From Aureococcus anophagefferens (Eukaryota; Sar; Pelagophyceae; Pelagomonadales; Pelagomonadaceae): DNA of 64,000 nt. Where the stretch lies: the NCBI RefSeq assembly GCF_000186865.1, contig NW_008705568.1:769513-833512 (forward strand). The letters run 5' to 3'. The position numbers and the translations under genes are program-made. Every line of letters begins with the position of its first letter. Position 1 is the first letter of the stretch. The notes beneath the pieces were generated by a model. The model did not search any database. It was not told where the DNA came from and saw only the letters and a list, made by a program, of their open reading frames with translations. Below, piece after piece: positions 28,791-36,439 of this stretch.

Positions 28791-29774
28791 ATGCGCACGA
28801 CCTCGCGCCTGGTGGCCTGCGCGCTCGTCGCCGCCGCGCGGGGCCGGCCGACGGTCGCCGACGTGGCCGCGCGCGGGCGCCACGACGGCCGGCCGCTCGT
28901 CGCCGTCCTCCTCGGCGGCCCGCTGGCCCACCGGGGCTTCGCGCCGCGGCCCGAGGAGCTGGATCGCGCGATCCTCGCGCCGCTCGCCGCCTCGTGCGGC
29001 GTCGCGATCTTCGTCGCCGCCGACCGCCCGGGCGCGGAGGCGGACTGGCGCGGCGCGCTCGGCGCCGTCCGGCCCGACGTCGCCGTCGTCGCCGAGTTCG
29101 TCGACGGGGGCCGGTCGGGCTGGCGGACGCCGCCGGAGTTCCAATGGGGGCACATCGCCCTCGCCCGCGGCCTCATGCGGCGCCGCGAGGGGGCCGGCGC
29201 CGCGTTCGCCTACGTCGTCAAGGCTCGCATCGACCTGTCCTACCACAACGTCCTCGACGCCGCCGCGCTGCTCGCCGTCCCGGACGGCGCCGTGGCAACA
29301 TGCTCGAAGCGGTTCCAGTCCTGGCTGCCGAGCCGGACCCTCGAGGTCGCCGACGCGGGGAACACCGTCCGCCTCGCGAAGTGGCCGAGCGTGCCGGACC
29401 AGTTCCTCGCGGGGCCGCGGGCGTCCATGGACGCGCTCCTCGCCGCGGCGGGCTTTTATGGAGACGCGGCGGCGCTCGACGCCGTCCGGCGGACCTACGG
29501 CCCGCTGCGGCCGCGCGGGGGCGCGCTGTCGACGGAGGAGCTCCTCGGCGGCTTCCTCTTCGCCGCGAACCTCTCCGTCGTCGTGGTCGAGCTCCAGCTG
29601 GGCCGCTTCGCGTCGTCGAAGGAGGCCGCGGCCGCGCGCTGGCTCGCGCCGCCCTGCGCCGCGTGCTTCGACGCGGACCGGGGCGCGCCGCGCGCGCCGC
29701 GCGCGGCCGGGAACCGGCCCGTCGCGTGGGTCACCCCGCGCCGCGTAGAGACGCACCCCCCGCCACGGCGTTAG
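28791..29774 (+). CDS. Secreted glycosyltransferase-like protein of unknown specificity
   Basis: A 327-residue protein with a signal sequence (M-R-T-T-S-R-L-V-A-C-A-L-V-A-A-A). It then has P-L-V-A-V-L-L-G-G-P, and a central Y-V-V-K-A-R-I-D-L-S-Y, where R-x-D after a hydrophobic strand is a recurring metal/nucleotide motif of uncharacterised GT-A-like proteins. The later segment W-P-S-V-P-D-Q-F-L-A-G-P also fits such folds. The family is not recognised with confidence, so the function is a weak inference. The C-terminus contains W-L-A-P-P-C-A-A-C-F-D. The stop codon overlaps the convergent pseudokinase stop by four bases (29771-29774). The upstream 146 bp are AT-richer than usual. Confidence 0.5.
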   Translation: MRTTSRLVACALVAAARGRPTVADVAARGRHDGRPLVAVLLGGPLAHRGFAPRPEELDRAILAPLAASCGVAIFVAADRPGAEADWRGALGAVRPDVAVVAEFVDGGRSGWRTPPEFQWGHIALARGLMRRREGAGAAFAYVVKARIDLSYHNVLDAAALLAVPDGAVATCSKRFQSWLPSRTLEVADAGNTVRLAKWPSVPDQFLAGPRASMDALLAAAGFYGDAAALDAVRRTYGPLRPRGGALSTEELLGGFLFAANLSVVVVELQLGRFASSKEAAAARWLAPPCAACFDADRGAPRAPRAAGNRPVAWVTPRRVETHPPPRR

Positions 29775-31191
29775 TAGAAGAGGAAGACGTCGGTCGGGTC
29801 CGGGTCCCGCGGCGGCGCGTCGTCCGGCGGCGGCGGGAGCTTGTCCGTGTCCGGGTCCTCCGGGTAGACCTCCCACGGGTGCTTCTCGTCGTCCGGCTCG
29901 AGGTGGGGCACGAGGGGCGGGTCGCCGCCCGCGGCCATGCCCCGCCCGGAGAGCGCCGGCCCGCCCGCGAGCCGGTGGCGCGGGTCCTTGGCCAGCAGGT
30001 CGTCGACGAGCCCGCGCGCGCCGCCCTCGAGGCGCACGCGCCGCTTCGCGACCTGGGCAGCAAAAGGGTGCGAAATTCCCAACTTCAAAGGCTCCTCTCT
30101 CGGCCGTTTTCCGCTCGTTTCGGCTGATTTCTGGACGAGCGATCATCTCTCGGAGCGCCCTCGAAGCGTGGGTGCTGTTTACGAAACGCGCGCGCGCGGA
30201 ACACTCACGTTGAAGCGACGTTGAATCACCCTTTTCCTGCCCTGTTCGCGACGCGCGTCGTCCAGGAAGGGTTCGCGTGCAGCGCCAGCTTGAAGGACTC
30301 GACGGCGTCGTCGCCAAAAAAGGGCGGCTCGCCGACGCAGATCTCGTAGAGCAGCACGCCCAAGCCCCACCAGTCGACTGGCGCGCCGTGGTCGCCCCGT
30401 CGCAGCAGCTCCGGCGCCGCGTAGTCCAGCAGCCCGCAGATCGTACTGCAGCGCCCGTCCTCGTCGAGAATACCAATATGATCGAAATCCCGCAGCTTCA
30501 CGTGGCCCAACCGGTCGAGCCAGACGCACTCCGGCGCGACGCTGCGCAGCACCGTGCCCCGGCTCCGCTCGCGGAGTTTACAGAGGTGCACGTGGTCCAG
30601 CGCCGCGGCGACCTCCGCGCCGTAGAACGACGCGACGGCCCAGGGCACCTCGCCCTTGCGCAGCCAACTAAAAAGCTCGCCGCCGGCGCAGGGCTCGAAG
30701 ACGCCGAAGAGGTTGCGGTCGTCCTGGAACGTGCCCAGCAAGCACAGCAGGAACGGGTGGCCGAACTGTAGCAGCGCGGCCTTTTGGCGCACGAGCCAGT
30801 CGCAGCTGTGCCGCTGGCGCCGCTTGCTCACGACGCGCACGAGGCACTCCTCGGCGCCGCCGTTTGCGCCCGGCAGGCGCACGGTGCCGTTTCGCAGGCA
30901 GCCGCGCGCGCTCTCGTGCGCGATGTCGCCCAGGTCGAAGTCGCCGTGGGTCAAATTCACGACCGGCGTGCGCTCGTAGCCCTCCATGAAGCGGCCGCTG
31001 AGGCTTCTGACCATGGCCGCGCGGCTCGGCGTCGCCGGCGGCGGACGCCGCGCGCGCGGCGGCGACGGCGCGGCGCCGCCGCCGTCGCTCGACGACTTGC
31101 ACTCCTCGAAGGCGATCTTTTCCAGAGACACCGGCGTCTTGCATTCCTCGATGCCGACCTGCTTCATGGGCGTCACCAAGTCGTCGGCCAT
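29771..31191 (-). CDS. AGC-type protein pseudokinase, one introner
   Basis: Two exons (31191-30253 and 30052-29771) give 406 residues. The C-lobe is recognisable as AGC family: A-A-P-E-L-L in place of APE, D-W-W-G-L-G-V-L-L-Y-E-I-C, G-E-P-P-F-F and the closing L-L-A-K-D-P-R-H-R-L-A. The catalytic residues are missing. The VAIK lysine position reads L-V-R-V-V, the loop Y-R-D-L-K-P-E-N reads L-R-S-V-A-P-E-C, and DFG reads D-F-D. A catalytically dead regulator or scaffold is therefore predicted. N-terminal residues 1-80 contain two short E-E-C-K repeats and are otherwise disordered. The tail is Pro/Asp-rich. The introner 30053-30252 sits in the late C-lobe. It diverges from the helicase gene across 198 bp. 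Confidence 0.82.
30053..30252 (+). mobile_element. Introner A4 (200-bp intron of the pseudokinase)
   Basis: Family A, antisense. The perfect duplication GTCGCGAA (minus strand from 30252 and from 30052) gives a native GT donor. The element end gives AG, phase 0. The ends read GGGCAGGAAAAG and a close complement. Confidence 0.92.
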
Positions 31192-31389
31192 CGCGGCCGG
31201 GCGCGGCCGCGGCCGGGAGCCCGAGAGGCAGCCCAGCGCGGCGCTGAAACCAGGGCAACTCTGCCGAACTCTCGCCGAAACTTTAGCCTGCGGCCAAGCG
31301 AGGTGGACGGCGCTTTGTCGCTTTGGCCGCGCGCGAGGCGACGCGTTGCGCGCGCGGCGGCCGGCGGCGCCAACCGCATTCTCCGCAGC

Positions 31390-33612
31390 ATGCCGGCGTA
31401 CCGCTGCGGCATCTGCAACGTCTTCAGCTCGAGCCTCGAGCAGCACGCGCGCCACCTCGACGGCGCGCGCCACCGCCGCAACGAGGCCGCGGCGCTCCAG
31501 GGCGCCGCGCCGTCGCAGGGCAACTTCACGAACGCGAAGCGCCAGAAGCGCGCGCAACGAGACGCCGCGGCCGTGTCGGCGTGCCTCGACGTCGTCGACG
31601 GCGGCGGCGGCTTCGCCGACGACCCGCACCCGGCGCCGCTCCGGGAGCGGCTGCTCGCCGGAGAAGGGCGGGAGGACCTCTCGCCGCACTTCGCGCGCGC
31701 CTTCTCCGGCGACGTCGAGACCTACGCGAACTCCTACCGCGAGGCGCTCCTCCTCGAGGCGCGCGCGACCATCGCCGGCGACCAGCCGACCGGCGAGTGG
31801 AAGGAGCGAAGGGTAAACCGCGTGCACCCGCCGCGGCTCTCGGTCGACGGCGTCGAGTTCGACACGTTGACCACCGACACGTTCGCGCGCGTCTCCTCCG
31901 GCGGCTTCGAGGCGCTCTGCGTCGCCGAGGCGGCCGTCGGCGGCCAGACGAACGGCAACGGCCTGACGCCGTTGGACATTCGCGTGCCGGAATCGACGCA
32001 CGCGCGGTTCTTTGACATCGCGCGCGTGAACCGCGTCGTGCGCGTGCGCGTCGCCGACAGCGTCGTCGCGCTCATCCGCGCGGACACGGCCCTGCTGCGG
32101 TGCCTGCGGAGCCCCGCCGCGCTCTGCCCCGTGGCTTTGGCGCTCGCGAGCGACGGCAAGGGGCCCCGCAAGGCGCAGCCCCACGCGAAAACAACCACAG
32201 CAGCAGCCATTCCCTGGCAACCGGCGACGGACCCGGCGACGGGGCGCACCTACTGGTACCGCGGCGCGGAGACGACGTGGGAGAAGCCGCCGGACGAGTC
32301 GCCCGCGGCCGCGGCCGGCGGCGGCGCGCTCGACTGGATCGCGGCGACGGTCCTCACGGCGACGGGCGGCGACGCCGCCGACGCGACGCGCGCTGTCGAG
32401 CGGGGCAAGGCCAAGGAGCCCCTCTGCGCGACGGTTTCCTTGATCCACGGGCCGCCGGGCACGGGGAAGACGACGGAGCTCGCGCGGATCCTCAACGCGG
32501 AGCCGGGCCGCGTGCTCTGCTGCGCGACGTCGAACCGGGCCGTCAACGAGCTCTGCGACCGCTACCACGCCCTGGGGCGGCGCAACGGCTTCATCCTGGG
32601 CGTCGGCGGCGAGGGCCACGCGCGGTGGAACGCCGCGAAATCCATGGGCGAGCGGGAGCAGGCGAAGAGCTGCGCGGTCGTGTTCTGCACGCTGGCGACG
32701 GCGGGGCGGTCCGACCTGCGCGACCTGCTGCGGTTCCGCGACCTGCTCGTCGTCGACGAGGCGGGCCAGGCGACGGAGCCGGACGTGATCTCCGCGGCCG
32801 ACGCCGCGCACGCGTCGCGCCTCATCCTCTGCGGCGACCCGCTCCAGCTGCCGCCGATCCTCAACTGCCGGGACCAGACGGGCGGGCTCCGGGTCTCCGC
32901 GCTCGAGCGGCTCCTCGACGTCGGCGAGCGCGACGACGTCTCCTTCCGCTTCCTCGACGTGCAGCGGCGCATGCACCCGTCGATATCGCGCTACCCGAAC
33001 GGCGCGTACTACGCCGGCCGCGTCGCCGACGCGGAGGCGGTGCGGACGCGCGACGAGCCGGACTGGCTCGCGGACGCGCGGCGGCGCGACGAGCGGCTCC
33101 GGGAGCTGCCGCCGCGGAGCGTGCTCGACACGCGCGGCGCGATGCGCCGCGTCGGCACGTCGAGCGCGAACGACGAGGAGGTGCGCGTCGTCGTGGAGCT
33201 CGTGGCGGCGCTGCTCCGCGACGCGCCGCGGGACGCGGACGTCGCCGTGATCTCCTTCTACGCGGCGCAGGTGCGGGCGTTGCAGGACGCGCTGGAGCCC
33301 GGCGCGTACCCGGGGCTCCGCGTCGGCTCCGTCGACGCGTTCCAGGGCTCCGAGGCGGACGTCGTCCTCATCTCCTGCGTCCGCGCGCCCCAGGGCGGCG
33401 GCTCCTCGGACCGCGGCGACGACCTGGGCTTCGTCGCCGACGAGCGGCGCTTCAACGTCGCGCTCACGCGCGCGCGGCACGCGCTCTTCGTCGTCGCGGA
33501 CGCGGCCACGCTCGACAACGACCGCGCGCCGGAGCACGTCCGCGGGCTCGTCCGCGACGCCCGGGGCCGCGGGGAGGTCGTGCCCGCGAGCCAGGTCGCG
33601 CGCTACTACTAA
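31390..33612 (+). CDS. SF1 (UPF1-like) helicase with N-terminal zinc finger and WW domain
   Basis: A 740-residue intronless protein. It opens with a U1-type C2H2 finger (Y-R-C-G-I-C, then H-A-R-H-L-x5-H at residues 3-30). A middle region follows, then a WW domain with W-Q-P-A-T-D-P-A-T-G-R-T-Y-W-Y and E-K-P-P near 277-305. The SF1 helicase core comes next: G-P-P-G-T-G-K-T, V-V-D-E-A-G-Q-A-T-E, G-D-P-L-Q-L-P-P-I, S-V-D-A-F-Q-G-S-E-A-D-V and N-V-A-L-T-R-A. The core is that of the UPF1/SMUBP-2/AQR group, acting on RNA or RNA-DNA. The zinc finger plus WW suggests coupling to splicing or transcription factors, which is inference. The usual CH domain of UPF1 is absent. Confidence 0.87.
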   Translation: MPAYRCGICNVFSSSLEQHARHLDGARHRRNEAAALQGAAPSQGNFTNAKRQKRAQRDAAAVSACLDVVDGGGGFADDPHPAPLRERLLAGEGREDLSPHFARAFSGDVETYANSYREALLLEARATIAGDQPTGEWKERRVNRVHPPRLSVDGVEFDTLTTDTFARVSSGGFEALCVAEAAVGGQTNGNGLTPLDIRVPESTHARFFDIARVNRVVRVRVADSVVALIRADTALLRCLRSPAALCPVALALASDGKGPRKAQPHAKTTTAAAIPWQPATDPATGRTYWYRGAETTWEKPPDESPAAAAGGGALDWIAATVLTATGGDAADATRAVERGKAKEPLCATVSLIHGPPGTGKTTELARILNAEPGRVLCCATSNRAVNELCDRYHALGRRNGFILGVGGEGHARWNAAKSMGEREQAKSCAVVFCTLATAGRSDLRDLLRFRDLLVVDEAGQATEPDVISAADAAHASRLILCGDPLQLPPILNCRDQTGGLRVSALERLLDVGERDDVSFRFLDVQRRMHPSISRYPNGAYYAGRVADAEAVRTRDEPDWLADARRRDERLRELPPRSVLDTRGAMRRVGTSSANDEEVRVVVELVAALLRDAPRDADVAVISFYAAQVRALQDALEPGAYPGLRVGSVDAFQGSEADVVLISCVRAPQGGGSSDRGDDLGFVADERRFNVALTRARHALFVVADAATLDNDRAPEHVRGLVRDARGRGEVVPASQVARYY

Positions 33613-33633
33613 GGGCGCTCGTGTTTTTATGTG

Positions 33634-34149
33634 TTACGAGTCGCAGTCGTAGTACTCGAGGTCCGTCGCTTTGTTGTAGGCGTCGCAGAAGTTCGCGGAG
33701 CCCTTGCGGAGGCCGAGCGTCCGCGTGGCCACCGGCAGGAAGCAGCGGCTCGTGCAATAGACGCCGACGTCCTTCTCCGTGCCGGGCAGCAGCGAGTCGC
33801 CGAACTTCGAGAAGCACTCGCGGTAGCACGCTCGGGTGGCGGCGAGGACGACGTCCGGCGCCGACGCGGCCGGTCCGCGAGGCACCATGTCGACGAAGAA
33901 CCGCGACCATCGCTCCGTCGACGACGCGACCATCTCCTCCGTCGCCTCGCTGTCGGCCGCGCGCGCTGATTCAACCGACCCTAGCGCGGACAACAGCGCT
34001 GCGCGTCGCGTCACTGCATTCGATGGCGATGCCAGTCGCGGACGATCAATGAGCCTCAACGCGCTTGCGACAGAGCACAGCATCAAGAATATCGCGTTCG
34101 TACCTGCCAGCATTGGTGCGCCGTGTGGCCGTCGAGGATCGAGCGCCAT
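33634..34149 (-). CDS. Probable thylakoid-lumen Cys-rich protein
   Basis: A 171-residue protein with an apparent tripartite leader. There is a hydrophobic signal peptide (about 13-30, ending S-V-A-S-A), then a short basic transit stretch, then T-R-R-A-A-L-L-S-A-L-G, a twin-arginine-type sequence closed by E-S-A-R-A-A-D. This order is expected for proteins sent through a complex plastid into the lumen by the Tat route. The mature part has six Cys in paired arrangement (C-Y-R-E-C, Y-C-T-S-R-C, F-C and a final Y-D-C) and no recognised family. Lumen location is inferred from the leader. Either Met at 34149 or 34113 could be the start. It converges on the helicase with a 21-base gap. Confidence 0.65.
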   Translation of the reverse strand: MALDPRRPHGAPMLAGTNAIFLMLCSVASALRLIDRPRLASPSNAVTRRAALLSALGSVESARAADSEATEEMVASSTERWSRFFVDMVPRGPAASAPDVVLAATRACYRECFSKFGDSLLPGTEKDVGVYCTSRCFLPVATRTLGLRKGSANFCDAYNKATDLEYYDCDS

Positions 34150-34290
34150 AAACTGTCTCGAGGCAAAGTCTTAGTTGCTCACATGGTCATGTTTCCCTCA
34201 CCAAAACCATGCTGCCCCATCCTGAGTCTGCGATGCTTGAAATAATTCGTAGGTGATCGCACGCGCAGCCGGTCTGCAGCCGCAGCGCCC

Positions 34291-35406
34291 ATGCGCCTCG
34301 CGCCGCTGCTCGCGCTCGCCGCCGCCAATACCGCGCTGAACGCCACCCACGATCGCCTACCGAGCGGCACGGCCGCGGCGCTCGCGCGCCTCGAGCTCAT
34401 CGACGCCTGGCTCGCGGACGGCGCGGACCCGCCCGCGCACTGGGCCGTGCGCAAGCCCGGCGACGTCGCCGCCAAGGCCAAGGTCCTCGTGGAATCGAAG
34501 CAGAAGGAGGTCAACAGCTCGTGGCTCTCGCGCGAGTCGTACCGGGACGAGAAGACGCCCGTCGTCGTCAAGGCGCTGCACAAGGCGGGCCGCTTCGAGT
34601 TCGGCCACCGCGAGAGCGACATCGCCTACTTCGAACTGCTCTACCTCGAGCTCCTGCGCGGCGAGCCGGGCATCCCCGTGCTCTACGGCGGCTGGGCGAC
34701 GAGATCGCACATTGTGTGGGTCACGTCCGACGGCGGCGCGAGCGTCGGCAAGGGCCTGGGCCGGTCGTCGGACCCGGCGAAACTCTCCAAGGCCTACGAC
34801 CATCGCGCGCGGAAGCACCCCATCGAGGTGGCGCGCGCGTGGTTCCGCTGCTTCCGGTCCTTCGGCGAGCGCGGCGGCTTCGTGCTGACGGACTTCAAGC
34901 CCGAGCAGTTCACGCTCGATCCCGCCGGCGACATCTACCTCGTCGACGGGCCCGCGCCGAACGACGGCGCCATCGCGGCCTTCGCGCGGAAGCACTTCAC
35001 GGCGGGCGCCGCGTCGGACATCATCATCCCCGGCGCGGAGCCGAGGACGCTGCCGCGCCACATCGACCTCGAGCCCGGCGCGCCCTGGCCCTGCCCGGCG
35101 GACGAGCCCATCGTCTGCGCGAAGCGCACCTACAAGCAGCACCACTGCGCCGACAGCCACTGCGAGACGAAGCGCGCGCGCGGCGCGCCTGAGCTCGCGG
35201 CGTGCCGCGGCGGCACGTGCGACGCCTTCGACTGGCGGGCCCACGTCTACGACGTGGCGTCGCGGGACTGGCTGTTGCCGCGGGTTATTTCGCTGGCCTT
35301 CGACCGGTCCGACGCGGCGCGGCTCGAGGCGCTCTCCGCGAGGATGCTCGCGCACGACCCGGACGCGCGGCCGTCCTTCGACGCGCTGCTAAGCATGCTC
35401 GAGTAG
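34291..35406 (+). CDS. DIPK/FAM69-like secretory-pathway kinase-fold protein
   Basis: A 371-residue protein with a signal peptide (M-R-L-A-P-L-L-A-L-A-A-A). The kinase-like core shows V-V-V-K-A-L with the presumed ATP lysine, a glutamate helix Y-F-E-L-L-Y-L-E-L-L, and V-L-T-D-F-K-P-E-Q-F in place of the catalytic loop. Y-L-V-D-G-P corresponds to DFG. A Cys-rich insert (P-C-P … V-C-A … H-H-C-A-D-S-H-C … A-C-R-G-G-T-C) follows, similar to the disulfide-linked DIPK/FAM69 proteins of the ER and Golgi. The loop Asp and the metal Asp are present, so activity is possible. Family call by pattern only. Its last 160 bases overlap the convergent hydrolase frame. Confidence 0.7.
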   Translation: MRLAPLLALAAANTALNATHDRLPSGTAAALARLELIDAWLADGADPPAHWAVRKPGDVAAKAKVLVESKQKEVNSSWLSRESYRDEKTPVVVKALHKAGRFEFGHRESDIAYFELLYLELLRGEPGIPVLYGGWATRSHIVWVTSDGGASVGKGLGRSSDPAKLSKAYDHRARKHPIEVARAWFRCFRSFGERGGFVLTDFKPEQFTLDPAGDIYLVDGPAPNDGAIAAFARKHFTAGAASDIIIPGAEPRTLPRHIDLEPGAPWPCPADEPIVCAKRTYKQHHCADSHCETKRARGAPELAACRGGTCDAFDWRAHVYDVASRDWLLPRVISLAFDRSDAARLEALSARMLAHDPDARPSFDALLSMLE

Positions 35407-36263
35407 GCCCAGTCCGTCTTATGCTGCGCCACGAGGATGTCGAGGAGGCCCGGGAGGTCGTCGACGTGGACGTTGTGGCCCGCGTCCGGCAGCGCGTGCG
35501 TGACGAGGTCGTCGCCCTCCAGCCCCATGCCGCCGCGGCCGGCGGCGACGAGGCCGAAGCGGCCGTCGGCGGCCAACTCCCGCGCCGCGTCCGCGAGGTC
35601 CGTGGCGAGGTAGGCGTCGTAGAGGTCCCGCACGCAGTCCACGTCGTAGGCGAAGAAGACCTCGCCGCCGCGCGTCTCCGTCGTCATCGCCAGCCACTGG
35701 GCCGTCGGCGCGTCGAGGCCCCGGCCGACGAGCGCGGCGACGGCGTCCCTCTTTGTGGCATACCCGCTCGCGGACGCCGCCGCGAGCGCGTCGAGCACCG
35801 CCGCGGTGCCTCCGCCGGCCGCGCCGCGGCGGGGGTTCGAGTCGAGGAGCCAGGTCTTCGTCGGCGGCTCGGGCTCGCCCGCGGCGTAGGCGAGGGCGAC
35901 CTTGCCGCCGAAACTGTGGCCGATGACGAGCGGCGCGCCGCCGCCCTCGTTCAGCGCGGACGCGTCGCTCGGCGTCGCCGCGCCGGCGCCCGTCGCCGCG
36001 GCGACCGTCGCGGCGACGTCGCGCGCGCAGGCGTCGACGTCGTGGGGCCCCGGGATCGTCGCGCCGTTGGCGCCGTGGCCCCGGTGGTCCACGAGCAGCA
36101 CCTTGTAGGTCGGCACGGCGTCGACCAACGCCTTGGCGGCCTGCATCCAGTTGCGGCCCTGGCCCATGATGCCGTGGAGCACGACGCAGACGCGGGCCCG
36201 GGCGAAGGCCTTCTGGCCGTTCAGGGCGCCGCTCGCGACCCACTTGTGGGCGAGGACGCTCAT
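35247..36263 (-). CDS. Alpha/beta hydrolase, ABHD11-like
   Basis: The frame encodes 338 residues. The N-terminal 280 form a complete alpha/beta hydrolase: V-V-L-H-G-I-M-G-Q-G-R-N-W for the oxyanion hole, V-D-H-R-G-H-G, the nucleophile elbow V-I-G-H-S-F-G-G-K and the late His in D-A-G-H-N-V-H. This is the ABHD11/YbfF pattern of mitochondrial or cytosolic ester hydrolases. The last 57 residues run antisense through the DIPK-like gene and are unlike any hydrolase tail, so the true end could be earlier through an unseen 3' intron. The start at 36263 gives the normal N-terminus. A 176-bp promoter is shared with the sulfotransferase-like gene. Confidence 0.78.
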   Translation of the reverse strand: MSVLAHKWVASGALNGQKAFARARVCVVLHGIMGQGRNWMQAAKALVDAVPTYKVLLVDHRGHGANGATIPGPHDVDACARDVAATVAAATGAGAATPSDASALNEGGGAPLVIGHSFGGKVALAYAAGEPEPPTKTWLLDSNPRRGAAGGGTAAVLDALAAASASGYATKRDAVAALVGRGLDAPTAQWLAMTTETRGGEVFFAYDVDCVRDLYDAYLATDLADAARELAADGRFGLVAAGRGGMGLEGDDLVTHALPDAGHNVHVDDLPGLLDILVAQHKTDWAYSSMLSSASKDGRASGSCASILAESASSRAASDRSKASEITRGNSQSRDATS

Positions 36264-36439
36264 GAGCGCTGGCGTTTACGACTCTTTTTAGAGAGCCTCA
36301 GCCATGCTTTTGCCACAAGAGAAATGTTTGCATGTCGCCCAAAGCTACACTTCAATGCCAAGATGTAAATCTGATCAATCCTGGCCATTTTGACTGAGGT
36401 GCGATTGGCAGCCCCGTCCTTGGTCGCGGCGTGGCCAGC

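Noticed and set aside
31192..33537. Extension of the pseudokinase frame about 780 codons upstream, antisense to the helicase
   Set aside because: The extension mirrors the helicase coding strand and has no domain; the kinase itself begins at 31191 with a normal Met.
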